From an uncultured Desulfobacter sp. (GTDB taxonomy: Bacteria; Desulfobacterota; Desulfobacteria; Desulfobacterales; Desulfobacteraceae), in contig NZ_OY762229.1 in NCBI RefSeq assembly GCF_963665355.1, positions 496,001-560,000 on the forward strand: 64,000 nt of DNA, written 5' to 3'. Position numbers and translations under genes: made by a program. Of this stretch, positions 34,548-43,699 are shown in pieces (the first letter of the stretch is position 1; each line of letters starts with the position of its first letter). The notes under the pieces were generated by a model. The model was not told the DNA's origin and did no database searches. It saw only the letters and a list, made by a program, of their open reading frames with translations.

Positions 34548-35711
34548 ATGACCTTTAAAAAAGTGATATGCAACGGACCGGTGTTTGACGGCCGGCATCT
34601 GTTTCACAGTGGTGCGGTCCTCATGGACGGGGACAAAATCAGCAGCGTATTCGACGCGCCGGTGCAGATTCCGGATGCCCGGATCATCGATGCCCGGGGG
34701 CATCTGATCATGCCGGGTATTGTGGACCTGCATTCCGACAGCCTTGAGCGCAGCATTGAAAAAAGAAAAGGGGTGTTCTTCGACATTGATTTTGCCATCC
34801 TGAACCTGGACCGGAGCCTGGCGGCCTGCGGCATCACCAGCTTTTTTCACGCCATCAGCTTTGCAGACAACGAACTGGGACTGCGCTCCCCAAAGGCGGC
34901 ACTCCAGTGCCTGCGGCAGATCAAGGATTACAACGACTCGGGCCAGGCCCTGGTCAAACATTTCACCCACGTGCGGTATGAAGTGGGATCCGAAGAGAGT
35001 TTTGCCATCATCAAGGAGCTGGTTCAGGAAGGACTGATCGACCTGCTTTCCATCATGGACCACACACCGGGCCAGGGCCAGTTCACCTCCATGGCATCAT
35101 ATATCAAGTTCCACGCCTGCGAATATGCCATCCCCCATGAAGAGATCCAGGCCAAGGCCGTGGAAAAACAGTCCAGGAACATACGTGCGTGGCAAATGGT
35201 ATCGGAGCTGACACAGCTGGTGGCCCAAGCCAATATCCCCATGCTGAGCCACGATGACGACACCTTGAGCAAAATTGACCTGATTCACCGTCTCGGGATC
35301 CGGGCCTGCGAATTTCCCGTCACCGCCGAAGCGGCCGAGGCGGCCCACTGTGCCGGCATGAAGATCTTCATGGGCGCTCCCAACCTGCTGAGAAATCAGT
35401 CCACCAACGGCAACCTGAAAGCATCCCAGGCGCTATCTTCCGGCCACTGCAACGGCCTTGTATCGGACTACTATCCGGAATCCCTGGTTCAGGCGGCCTT
35501 TGTGGCCGCAGAATACACCGGGGATCTTCCCTGCGCCCTCGGTCAGGTCACATCCGGCCCCGGATCCTTCATGGGCCACCGGAACGGTGCGGGCACGCTG
35601 GAACCAGGCAAGGACGCCGACATCATCATCGTCAACCGGCAGAACCGGTGGGCCCATGTGACCCGGGCCTTTGTCCGGGGCAGATCTGTTTATGACATCC
35701 AAACCCCGTGA
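34548..35711 (+). CDS. phnM: RPnTP hydrolase PhnM
   Basis: The product has 387 residues and is an amidohydrolase-type TIM barrel. The opening metal motif is GIVDLHSDSLERSIEKRKG (shown as VDLHSDSLERS), and SHDDDT and NGLVSDYYPESLV are other family blocks. PhnM releases pyrophosphate from the ribose-triphosphate phosphonate, giving the PhnJ substrate. ATG 34548 gives the normal family N-terminus; the frame is open upstream over phnL but without similarity. The stop overlaps a GTG in front of phnC, but phnC has its own better start. Confidence 0.94.
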   Translation: MTFKKVICNGPVFDGRHLFHSGAVLMDGDKISSVFDAPVQIPDARIIDARGHLIMPGIVDLHSDSLERSIEKRKGVFFDIDFAILNLDRSLAACGITSFFHAISFADNELGLRSPKAALQCLRQIKDYNDSGQALVKHFTHVRYEVGSEESFAIIKELVQEGLIDLLSIMDHTPGQGQFTSMASYIKFHACEYAIPHEEIQAKAVEKQSRNIRAWQMVSELTQLVAQANIPMLSHDDDTLSKIDLIHRLGIRACEFPVTAEAAEAAHCAGMKIFMGAPNLLRNQSTNGNLKASQALSSGHCNGLVSDYYPESLVQAAFVAAEYTGDLPCALGQVTSGPGSFMGHRNGAGTLEPGKDADIIIVNRQNRWAHVTRAFVRGRSVYDIQTP

Positions 35712-35731
35712 AACTTTTAAGGAGATTATCC

Positions 35732-36550
35732 ATGGCGTACTCCCATGAAACCGTTATGCAGGTGGAAGCATTGACCAAAGTCTATCCCGGCGATGTCACG
35801 GCGGTCAACAACGTCTCATTCACCATCCAAAAAGGCCAGATGACTGCCGTGCTGGGGCCCTCCGGTGCAGGTAAATCCACCCTGCTGCGCTGCATGAACC
35901 GGCTGATCAGCCGGACCAGCGGACGGGTGGTGATCAACGGAAGGGATATCACCCTGTGCCGGGGCAAGGCACTCAGGCAACTCAGAGGTGATGTGGGCAT
36001 GGTGTTCCAGCAGTTCAATCTGGCCCCCCGCCTCACGGTGTTTGAAAATGTGCTGGCCGGCCGCCTGGGCCACATAACCCATCCGGTCTGGTTTTTTGCC
36101 TCCATTTTTCGCAAATTTAATGAAAGGGAGAAGGAAAAGGCGTTCCAGGCCCTTCGCCGGGTGGGCATTGAGCATCTGGCCGCCAAGCGGGCCGACTCTC
36201 TTTCCGGAGGCCAGCAGCAGCGGGTGGCCATTGCCCGAACCTTGGCCCAGGAGCCCTCGGTCATTCTTGCCGACGAGCCGGTGGCCAGCCTGGATCCTGC
36301 CAGCTCCCAAAGGGTGCTGGGAATTTTGAAAAAAATCTGCGATTCCCGGGACATCCCGGTGATTGTGAACCTGCATCAGGTGGACCTTGCCCAGCAGTAT
36401 GCCAACCGGATCCTAGGCATCCAGGGCGGGTCCTTAGTGTTTGACGGACCTGTGACCGATTTCAGCATGGATATTGCCCGCAGGATTTACGGCACCCAGT
36501 TTGAGTCGGCCATTTTTCATCAGGACCACAGGAAGACTGCCGCAGCCTGA
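35732..36550 (+). CDS. phnC: Phosphonate ABC importer ATPase PhnC
   Basis: The product has 272 residues with Walker [10 protein letters not shown] (42-50), signature [15 protein letters not shown], Walker [13 protein letters not shown] and H-loop VNLHQVDLA. The run [23 protein letters not shown] (in part, [18 protein letters not shown]) is typical of PhnC. ATG 35732 is chosen because AAGGAG lies 7 bases upstream; the upstream GTG at 35708 would overlap phnM. It energises the PhnD-PhnE importer. Its position after phnM, rather than before phnG, differs from E. coli. Confidence 0.93.
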   Translation: MAYSHETVMQVEALTKVYPGDVTAVNNVSFTIQKGQMTAVLGPSGAGKSTLLRCMNRLISRTSGRVVINGRDITLCRGKALRQLRGDVGMVFQQFNLAPRLTVFENVLAGRLGHITHPVWFFASIFRKFNEREKEKAFQALRRVGIEHLAAKRADSLSGGQQQRVAIARTLAQEPSVILADEPVASLDPASSQRVLGILKKICDSRDIPVIVNLHQVDLAQQYANRILGIQGGSLVFDGPVTDFSMDIARRIYGTQFESAIFHQDHRKTAAA

Positions 36551-36633
36551 TCCGTTACCCTGTTTTTTACCCGGGCAGCTGAATTTCTCGGCTGTCTGAA
36601 CTTGAATCATATTGACATTCCCAGGAGAAAAAA

Positions 36634-37524
36634 ATGAAAACCGTTTTAAAACTGTGCCTTGCTCTTTTGTGCGTCCTGCTCTTTTCTGCCGCAAGCAGTT
36701 CCGCCACCCCCGCCAGCTGGCCCGACACAATCCGGGTGGGTCTGATTCCCACCGAAGGCGGCGCCGATATCCAGGTCCGTTTCAAGCCGCTGATGGATCA
36801 CCTTGAAGCCAAACTGGGCATCAAAGTGGAACCCTTTTCGGCTTCCGATTATGCCGGAATTATCACTGCCATGGCCCACAAACATATCGATTTTGCCTAT
36901 TTCGGACCCAAAAGCTACGTGGAAGCTTCCGCCCGGGCCGGTGCCGAAGCCGTGGCCCTGGAACTGGACAAAACCGGAGCCCAGGGGTATTACGGCATCA
37001 TCATCACCAACAAAGCCTCGGGTATCACCACCCTGGATCAGGCCATTGACAAGACCAGAACCTTTGCCTTCACCGATCCCAACTCCACTTCCGGCTGTCT
37101 TGTACCCAGCGTTCTGTTTTACAGAGACCTGAAAACCCCGCCCGAATCCCTGTTCAGGGAAGTCTCCTTTTCCGGCTCCCATGGGGCCAGCATTCTGGCT
37201 GTCAAAAACAGCAAAGTGGACGTGGCCTCCACCAACAATATCGACTTGGACCGCATGATCGAGAAAGGCGCTGCCAGCATGGATGATTTCAACATCATCT
37301 GGAAATCCGAACTGATCCCCGGTGCCCCCATGTGTGCCAGAAAAGATCTGCCGGAAAGCCTGAAAGCCGCCTTTACCGGCGCACTGATGTCCTTCAACTT
37401 TGACAAAGCCGGCATTGAAAAACTCCAGAACGGCGGATATGCGCCCGTGGATGACGCCACCTATGATGTAGTCCGCTACATGCAGCAGCTCAAGGCCAAA
37501 CTCCAGGAAAAGAAAGGCAACTAA
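36634..37524 (+). CDS. phnD: Phosphonate ABC importer periplasmic binding protein PhnD
   Basis: The product has 296 residues. A signal peptide (LCLALLCVLLFSAASSSATP) is followed by a type II periplasmic binding fold: VGLIPTEGG, FAYFGPKSYVEA, FTDPNSTSGCLVP and VASTNNIDLDRM. The YFGP and DPNSTSG blocks contact the phosphonate in known PhnD structures. It is preceded by AGGAGAAAAAA and followed 2 bases later by phnE. Confidence 0.94.
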   Translation: MKTVLKLCLALLCVLLFSAASSSATPASWPDTIRVGLIPTEGGADIQVRFKPLMDHLEAKLGIKVEPFSASDYAGIITAMAHKHIDFAYFGPKSYVEASARAGAEAVALELDKTGAQGYYGIIITNKASGITTLDQAIDKTRTFAFTDPNSTSGCLVPSVLFYRDLKTPPESLFREVSFSGSHGASILAVKNSKVDVASTNNIDLDRMIEKGAASMDDFNIIWKSELIPGAPMCARKDLPESLKAAFTGALMSFNFDKAGIEKLQNGGYAPVDDATYDVVRYMQQLKAKLQEKKGN

Positions 37525-37526
37525 CC

Positions 37527-39095
37527 ATGAAAAAGGGATACAGACTCTGGAGCGCCGGTGCGGCGACCCTGATTCTGCTGGGATTCTTCCTTCCCTGGAT
37601 TGGGAAAACACCCGTGAGCTGTTCCGGTTTCTCCCTGTCCATGATGGGTTTTGCGTTCCTGTGGCTGCTCCCCCTCTCCAGTGTGGGTGTTGCCCTGCCC
37701 ATGGTTCTCAAAAAAAAGCCCCGGCCCTTCCATCTGCTGTATCCGGCAATCATCTCTGCCCTGCCCCTCGTGATTCTTATTTGCACGATGATTGTCCAAG
37801 ATACCGGAACCCTGACACTGGCCTGGCCGTCCGACACCATGGAAATACTCAGGCTGAGCACCAGGGGGGAAACGCACCTGCTGAACCCGGTCACAGATCT
37901 GGGTATCGGGCTGATCCTGAGTCTTGGCGGCATCGCTCTCCAGAGTCTGATCCCTTTCTTTTTTAAATCCATTTACAGTTTGGCAGGATCAGAAGAACCC
38001 ACCTACCGGACTGTGATCAAGCCTTCCGGAATTTCAGCGGAATACAAAAGAAGCACTGTCATTTTTCTATGTGCCGCCATCCTTGCGGTCACCTATGTGT
38101 GGTGCGGAATGAGCCCCTTGAAGCTGTGGGAAAACCGGGGCCATGCCAGAGAGTACCTGTTTGGCCGGGTGCTTTCCGCCCAGGATCTGGCCGAGGTGGA
38201 GGCCCGGGCCCGGCGTGCGCCCAATATCGAGGCCGAAGGGCTGGCCCGGGAGTACATGTCCAACAAATACCGGGATGTGCCGTTTCAGGAACAACCCGAT
38301 GCAGCCCGCAAGAGGGAGGAACGTGAAGAGGTCAAGCAGCAGATTCTTTCCCGGATGGCCCCCCGGAAGATTGAAAACCTGATAAAGGAGGCACGGCGCA
38401 CTGCCCTGAAAAACAAGAAAGGCGGATATTTCCCGCCGGAAACCGCATGGCCAAAGATCAAGGGATATCTTGTCGCCCTGCTTGAAACCGTGGCCATTGC
38501 CATATGGGGAACGCTTCTGGCACTGATATGCGCCATTCCGATCTCTTTTTTTGCAGCCCAAAACACCCTGGGCCTGATCTTTCCGTCCGATGATCTGCGT
38601 TCAAGATCCCTGAAAAACAGCATCTCCTTTTTTGTGCGACGATTTCTGGATTCCTGCCGGGGCTTTAACGAATTTGTCATGGCCCTGATTTTCGTTGCCG
38701 TGATCGGGCTTGGGCCCTACGCCGGAATCTTAGCCCTGTGGATCCATACCTTCGGGATCCTGGGCAAAGTATTTTCAGAACAAATTGAGGCCATTGAGTC
38801 CGGCCAGGTGGAAGCATTGACCAGCACAGGTGCCAGCGCGACACAGGCCATTGCTTTTTCCGTCATGCCCCAGGTTTTGCCGACGTTTGTCTCCTACACC
38901 CTTCTGCGGTTTGAATCCAATGTCAGAAGCGCCGCCATCCTGGGGTTTGTGGGTGCCGGAGGCATCGGATTTCTGATTTTTGACAAACTCAACGGGTACC
39001 TGTTCCGGGAAGTATGCACCATGATGATCATCATTATCATCACCGTGGGCATCATTGACCATCTGTGCAGCAGAATCCGCATGAGATTCATATGA
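37527..39095 (+). CDS. phnE: Phosphonate ABC importer permease PhnE with long N-terminal extension
   Basis: The product has 522 residues; PhnE is usually about 260-290. The C-terminal half is an ordinary permease with the EAA-type loop EALTSTGASATQAIAFSVMP and GFVGAGGIGFLI. The extra N-terminal ~300 residues contain about four hydrophobic helices (for example LWLLPLSSVGVALPMVL) and a charged stretch at roughly 210-290 rich in Arg and Glu that is probably cytoplasmic. There is no sign that two genes were joined by a frameshift; the frame is clean and the start follows phnD by 2 bases. It moves the PhnD-delivered phosphonate inward with PhnC. Confidence 0.9.
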   Translation: MKKGYRLWSAGAATLILLGFFLPWIGKTPVSCSGFSLSMMGFAFLWLLPLSSVGVALPMVLKKKPRPFHLLYPAIISALPLVILICTMIVQDTGTLTLAWPSDTMEILRLSTRGETHLLNPVTDLGIGLILSLGGIALQSLIPFFFKSIYSLAGSEEPTYRTVIKPSGISAEYKRSTVIFLCAAILAVTYVWCGMSPLKLWENRGHAREYLFGRVLSAQDLAEVEARARRAPNIEAEGLAREYMSNKYRDVPFQEQPDAARKREEREEVKQQILSRMAPRKIENLIKEARRTALKNKKGGYFPPETAWPKIKGYLVALLETVAIAIWGTLLALICAIPISFFAAQNTLGLIFPSDDLRSRSLKNSISFFVRRFLDSCRGFNEFVMALIFVAVIGLGPYAGILALWIHTFGILGKVFSEQIEAIESGQVEALTSTGASATQAIAFSVMPQVLPTFVSYTLLRFESNVRSAAILGFVGAGGIGFLIFDKLNGYLFREVCTMMIIIIITVGIIDHLCSRIRMRFI

Positions 39096-39132
39096 CCCCA
39101 ACCCTGACTATTCCGCTTAAAGGAGAAATATA

Positions 39133-40137
39133 ATGCATCTGATCGGCATGAAAATCGATGAGGTCCGGATCGACGGCCGGATGGACTGTTTCCAGAAAGA
39201 TCTGGAAGAACTGAACTACATGGGTATTAAGGCCGTGGAACTGCCGGTGCATGGGATGGACGTCATCCTGAACGGACAGATCAACCACCGCCGGATGGAT
39301 CAGGTGACCGAAATTCTTAAACCCTTTAAATTCCGCTATTCCGTACATTCTCCCAATCCTTTGAATCTGATGGACAAAGAGGAGCCCAAACTGCACGCCG
39401 ATATTCTGGCAGCCTCACTGGAATTTGCCAGACAGGTGGGGGCAAAGGCCGTTGTGGTGCACAGCGGCCGCTTTATTCCCGAGGAGCTCTTTACCCTCTG
39501 CCCTGCCCGGGATATTCCGGAACGGGAAAAAGCGCGACTGCTGGCCCAGGAGGCCCGGATCCTGCAGGAGGTCTGTGCCCTGTACCCGGATGTGACCGTG
39601 GCCCTGGAAAACGCACGCCCCTATCTCAGCCAGAGCCCGTACTGTTACGCCGAGCGCCTTGGAAATCTCAAAACACAGGTGCTGGACGTCAATCGGGACA
39701 ATGTCCGAATTAATCTGGATTTCGGCCATCTTTTCATGTGCGCCACCTTCTATGATTTTGACCCCATGGCAGAAGTCTCCCAGATCAGGGGACTTGTAGC
39801 CCACACCCACATCCACGACAACTTCGGGGGTGCGGTCCATCATTTCCAGAAACAGCAGACCCACCAGCTGCCCCTGGGCAAAGGCGATTCCCATATGCCC
39901 GTGGGCTGGGGCAGTGTTCCCGTTGCCGGAATGCTCCAGCAGATCCTGCCGGAATATGAGGGGCTTTTCATGATGGAGCTCCGGAGCCGGTACTTCAACG
40001 ATATCCAGGAATCCAAGCTCAATCTGAGAAAGATCATCATGCAAATAAACCAAGGTGAAAACGGTGTGAATCTTTCAAGAGATCTCCATCCTGACCGGTC
40101 AACCACCCAGAAAACTCATCATCGGCATCAAATATAA
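39133..40137 (+). CDS. Xylose isomerase-like TIM-barrel protein, phn-linked
   Basis: The product has 334 residues and resembles the sugar phosphate isomerase/epimerase (AP endonuclease 2) superfamily. Likely metal ligands are in VVVHSGRF, VALENARP, NLDFGHLF, HTHIHDNFG and FMMELRSRY. AGGAGA precedes the ATG. As the last gene of the phn operon it may process the ribose-derived product of C-P cleavage or a particular phosphonate side chain; phnN, phnO and phnP are not present. The last ~20 residues (from about LSRDLHPDRS) are encoded by DNA that matches a TonB-receptor fragment, so the native C-terminus has been replaced. Confidence 0.75.
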   Translation: MHLIGMKIDEVRIDGRMDCFQKDLEELNYMGIKAVELPVHGMDVILNGQINHRRMDQVTEILKPFKFRYSVHSPNPLNLMDKEEPKLHADILAASLEFARQVGAKAVVVHSGRFIPEELFTLCPARDIPEREKARLLAQEARILQEVCALYPDVTVALENARPYLSQSPYCYAERLGNLKTQVLDVNRDNVRINLDFGHLFMCATFYDFDPMAEVSQIRGLVAHTHIHDNFGGAVHHFQKQQTHQLPLGKGDSHMPVGWGSVPVAGMLQQILPEYEGLFMMELRSRYFNDIQESKLNLRKIIMQINQGENGVNLSRDLHPDRSTTQKTHHRHQI

Positions 40138-40170
40138 AGAGCAGCAAATCAGCTATCAAACAGCTCTCCT
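40074..40170. repeat. Degenerate fragment of a BtuB-like receptor gene
   Basis: This stretch aligns with 42085-42185 inside the receptor gene at 41641. It has exact blocks CTGACCGGTCAACCA, CTCATCATCGGCATCAAAT and GCAAATCAGCTATCA, and one 8-base deletion between short CCA repeats. On the minus strand it would encode IADL.LFIFDADDE-like residues. The rest of the interval to 40340 shows no gene. Confidence 0.8.
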
Positions 40171-40340
40171 GATCATTTTTTAGCAGTACCTGCTCTAAGA
40201 TCGTCTAAAATAGATAAAACCGTTCTTGATATTTCGGTCTTTTAAGCACGGCTTTTCGTTCTGCACAGAACCCTTATCCGCAACTCCGACAGTAGATCTT
40301 TTTGGGAGACTCTATTTTCTATAGCCACCACCATTTCTAT

Positions 40341-41192
40341 TTATTTATTCATACAGTCAGTTACCAACTCTTTATTTTTTGCCGGATCAACGAGTTCTAA
40401 TTTTAATTTTGGATATGCCCAACCCATTGTGGGTGTCACAGTGATGAAATAATCCTTATTTTTCTCAATAACAAGCTCCAGATTTCGCTGCCCTTCAAAT
40501 TTACCTATCGCAGAAAATATGTGTGCTCCCGGGACGGCAGAAGACCTAATACAACGACTCATTTCTATACATCCAACAACCCTTGAATCCACCGTGGGGC
40601 ATACCTTGTTATTGCTGGCAGCACCATGAAAAGTTCTGGGCCTCATGAAATAAAGATCTCCGTAATCTTCCTTCGGGGGATTGGTGGTGTAGTCCTCATA
40701 TACTACAGAATTAAATCGCTTAAGCCCCATTACAATCTCTTTTGCATCGTTTGGATCAAGTCTTTCAATCTGCAAACCCGGTGAAAGAGCGATGATGACA
40801 CTAATTTTTACTTTAGGGTACATCTGGATAAAATAAAGCTGTCCGGCCTTGGCATCAATCTGAATAGCTCCAGGATCTTGCAAATTTCCAGCGGCTGAGA
40901 CTGAATATTCTCCGGGATCCAGTTCAATCAACATATAGGAACCGGATGCCAGTGTGCCGGAAGCGTATTGATTCACTGTTGGAAAAATTTCCACACCGGC
41001 CCCGCCGAATTTTGACGGCCGGACAATATAGAGTTTGGCTTTAGAAGGAGAAGTCTCAAAATTTTTAGCCAACTGGTCCAGATCATTTGATGCCATATCC
41101 GGATGTTTAAACCCACAGGAAGCCACCATAAGAAGCAAAACGATCAAAACCATGTAACTGCCTTTTTTTATAGATCTATTTTCATTAAACAT
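40341..41192 (-). CDS. Lipoprotein with two DUF2846-like units
   Basis: The product has 283 residues. The N-terminus ends in a lipobox LMVASC, with C26 as the lipidated residue. Two related segments follow: AKLYIVRPSKFGGAGVEIFP (about 50-70), then GDLYFMRPRTFHGAASNN (about 175-192). Each is followed by a strand-rich section with an ELDPGEYSVSAAG-like block, as in DUF2846 proteins. The function of the family is unknown. The protein probably sits at the periplasmic face of a membrane. The gene stands alone between the phn operon end and the B12 locus, with AGGAGG before the start. Confidence 0.75.
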   Translation of the reverse strand: MFNENRSIKKGSYMVLIVLLLMVASCGFKHPDMASNDLDQLAKNFETSPSKAKLYIVRPSKFGGAGVEIFPTVNQYASGTLASGSYMLIELDPGEYSVSAAGNLQDPGAIQIDAKAGQLYFIQMYPKVKISVIIALSPGLQIERLDPNDAKEIVMGLKRFNSVVYEDYTTNPPKEDYGDLYFMRPRTFHGAASNNKVCPTVDSRVVGCIEMSRCIRSSAVPGAHIFSAIGKFEGQRNLELVIEKNKDYFITVTPTMGWAYPKLKLELVDPAKNKELVTDCMNK

Positions 41193-41640
41193 GATTCATT
41201 CCTCCTGTTTTATAGTTTGCTTTCCCCATCGCTTACTCTTTATCAATAACCTGAATAAAAATATATCAGAATAGTCTTTAATTTCTTATAACAGCCATGG
41301 GTTGATCTGGCATATTACCTGCCAAACTTAGCCCACAAAGAAGGTTGAAAGACCTTGTGCTGGTTACACAGACTTTCTTATCAAACGTCTTATGATAAAG
41401 GATCGTTTCAAATTCTCATTGAGAATTACATCAATAATCAAACCTTATCAATGCCTAATTTAAAACCCCATAAGCACTGGTATCTCTAATGTTGTGGCGA
41501 GGGCGCAGTCCACTCTTCTGAAATTTCACCGATAAATATTTTCGTTCCAACACACAATCTTAAAACGAAATACTAACGCAGGCTTAGTACCCGCGTTAGA
41601 TGTTTTTCGCGGGTCAAAATCAGCGGGTTGCCAGATTCAC
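41193..41640. other. 448-bp gene-free interval downstream of the BtuB-like receptor
   Basis: No coding frame of interest occurs. The interval holds copy C of the two-hairpin repeat (41286-41385) and otherwise AT-rich sequence. The lipoprotein promoter is presumably near 41200-41270. The end next to 41640 is where the receptor transcript must stop, but no clean terminator hairpin is visible. Confidence 0.6.
41286..41385 (+). repeat. Two-hairpin dispersed repeat, copy C
   Basis: On the plus strand, ATAACAGCCATGGG opens an outer stem TGGGTTGA/TTAGCCCA (with G-T pairs) around TCTGGCA...TGCCAAA. Then CACAAAG leads into a second stem GAAAG...TGTG-loop-CACA...CTTTC followed by TTAT. It shares the layout and core bases with copies A (13238) and B (59871) but is in the opposite orientation. 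Confidence 0.65.
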
Positions 41641-43608
41641 TTAGAATTTGACCCGAATACCGCCGTAATAAACAGCTTCTGCCGCAGGATAGTAAGATCC
41701 GCTGTAGCCGTCACAGTATTCCTCATTAAAGATATTGGTTGCATTGGCAAAGAACTCCACCTGCTTGTAGGGGTAAGCCAGGTATACATCAACGGTATGG
41801 GCCTGGTCGAGCTTTTCATCGGAATTATTAAAATCACTTCCCGCGTACCTGTCATCCAGATAATTATACTGGCACCTGAATGTCAGGCCAAAGTCAAAGT
41901 TCAAGGCAAATCCAAGCGTTGCCTTGAACTCAGGGACCAGAGGAATTTTGTTTCCGCTGATATCAACACCATAATACTGGCCGCTGACGACTTCGGCATC
42001 GGTGTATCCGGCACCTGCGAACAAAGTAATCAGCCGGTTTGCTTTATAATCAACATTCAGCTCGCCACCCCGGTGCCGGGTTTTGTTCAAATTCTCATTC
42101 TGACCGGTCAACCAGCTCCCCACCCAGGTAATCTCATCATCGGCATCAAATGTAAAAAGCCGCAAATCAGCTATCAGACGGCTTCCCATCCCCACAAACC
42201 GGACACCAGCCTCATAGCCCTTTGAGATTTCATGGCTCAGTTCCTTATTTATGGCTCCTGTGGAAACATTCATGAATTCATCAACCCTGGGGAATCTGTA
42301 TGCCTGGTAAGCCCGCACATAAACTTTTGACCGATGTGAAAAAATATATGCCAGACCGACATTCCAGGCCCATTCATCCTCATCCACATCCTTGTTCGTA
42401 CCCAACATGACATATTTCAGGCTGGTGTTGCACTCTTCATACCGGGCACCAAGATTTAAAATTAAATTTTCCAGTATGCCGAACTCGTCCTGTAGATAAA
42501 ACCCGGCTGTATCCTGGCTGTGGTCATAGTCTGAATAGTGATAAAACAAGGCATCATAGTCTGTATCGTAATATTCAAACCCAAGGGTCAAACGATTCTC
42601 TTTTCCGAAGATGGAATGGTCCAGGACATACTGGGGAGTGACGCCAACGGTGTCCAAATCATAATCAAAGGACGAGCCCCAGGAGATATCGTGCCGCTCA
42701 TAGGTTCGATAGCTGAAATCAACATTGAAGCGGCCAAACGTCCCCCAGTCAGATTTAACCGACAGGATATACGCGTCATCCTGGCTCTCTCCTTTATCAT
42801 CGGGGAAATCGGGATCAGCCTGTTTTCTGTCCGTCTCCATCTCGGCTTTGGTCAGGCCGCCGGGGTATTCATAATCGGCTTTGGTGGTTGACGCCTTAAA
42901 GGAGAGCCCCAAGGCATCTGACGGATCATAGTTAAACGTTGCCTCAGCATTTTGCCGGCTGGCATCGGAATGGTCTCTATACCCGTCGGTATCATAAAAC
43001 CCTCCGCCGATACTTCCTGCAAATTTTCCGGAGGAAAAACTGACCCCGGCAAGTCCCTTGGCTGTACCATGGGAGCCGATACCTTCCTCCAGCCATCCGT
43101 GCACACCGTCCCGGGCCTCTTTGGTGATAATATTAATGACACCGCCCATGGCATCCCCACCGTACAGCACAGAGTTACCGCCGTGAACCAATTCAATTTT
43201 TTCAACATTTTCGATGGGGATGGAAAGGAAATTGACCGGCGACTGGTCAATGGGGTTGATTTTTCTCCCATTGACCAGAACCGCCACATGACGGTCGCAA
43301 GATTCACCAAACCCGCCCATATCAACTTTTTGATACATTGAGTTTCCGTTGAGATCTGAAACAACAACCCCGCCAAGGTGTTTAAGCGCATCGGGCACGG
43401 ACTGGGCTCCGCTGGACTTAATCTCCTCGGCCGTGATCACCGTAATCTGGGCCGGAACCTTTTCATTGGCCTGTTCGGACCTGCTGGCCGTAACAATCAT
43501 ATCGTCCACCAGCACCACATCATCCTCAGTTTTCGTCTCGTCTGCCATACCCGGACAGGGCAGTGCCAGAAAAACAGACATCAAAACCAACCACAACTCT
43601 TTTTTCAC
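41641..43608 (-). CDS. TonB-dependent receptor, BtuB-like (cobalamin)
   Basis: GTG 43608 has AGGAGG five bases upstream and gives 655 residues with a signal peptide (LVLMSVFLALPCPGMA). The TonB box region is DDMIVTASRSEQ. The plug contains ITAEEIKSSGAQSVPDALKH and IELVHGGNSVLYGGDAMGG, the wording of the BtuB/FepA group, unlike the FyuA-like receptors of this window. The barrel ends YYGGIRVKF. A cobalamin riboswitch and terminator precede it, and the divergent operon encodes B12 transport and salvage, so uptake of cobalamin or cobinamide across the outer membrane is well supported. Confidence 0.92.
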   Translation of the reverse strand: MKKELWLVLMSVFLALPCPGMADETKTEDDVVLVDDMIVTASRSEQANEKVPAQITVITAEEIKSSGAQSVPDALKHLGGVVVSDLNGNSMYQKVDMGGFGESCDRHVAVLVNGRKINPIDQSPVNFLSIPIENVEKIELVHGGNSVLYGGDAMGGVINIITKEARDGVHGWLEEGIGSHGTAKGLAGVSFSSGKFAGSIGGGFYDTDGYRDHSDASRQNAEATFNYDPSDALGLSFKASTTKADYEYPGGLTKAEMETDRKQADPDFPDDKGESQDDAYILSVKSDWGTFGRFNVDFSYRTYERHDISWGSSFDYDLDTVGVTPQYVLDHSIFGKENRLTLGFEYYDTDYDALFYHYSDYDHSQDTAGFYLQDEFGILENLILNLGARYEECNTSLKYVMLGTNKDVDEDEWAWNVGLAYIFSHRSKVYVRAYQAYRFPRVDEFMNVSTGAINKELSHEISKGYEAGVRFVGMGSRLIADLRLFTFDADDEITWVGSWLTGQNENLNKTRHRGGELNVDYKANRLITLFAGAGYTDAEVVSGQYYGVDISGNKIPLVPEFKATLGFALNFDFGLTFRCQYNYLDDRYAGSDFNNSDEKLDQAHTVDVYLAYPYKQVEFFANATNIFNEEYCDGYSGSYYPAAEAVYYGGIRVKF

Positions 43609-43639
43609 TTTTTCCTCCTGAAGGTAATGGTCCGGGCAT

Positions 43640-43670
43640 AAAAAAACCGGACCGATAAAATTCAATCCGG
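43640..43670 (-). terminator. Intrinsic terminator of the cobalamin riboswitch
   Basis: On the minus strand CCGGATTG pairs with CGGTCCGG (8 pairs including two G-U) around an 8-base loop, followed by seven Ts. It lies between the aptamer and the receptor GTG, so it is the expected expression platform: B12 binding would allow this hairpin and stop transcription. Confidence 0.8.
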
Positions 43671-43699
43671 GATGTCCCAAACTATCTCAGGATTCTTCC

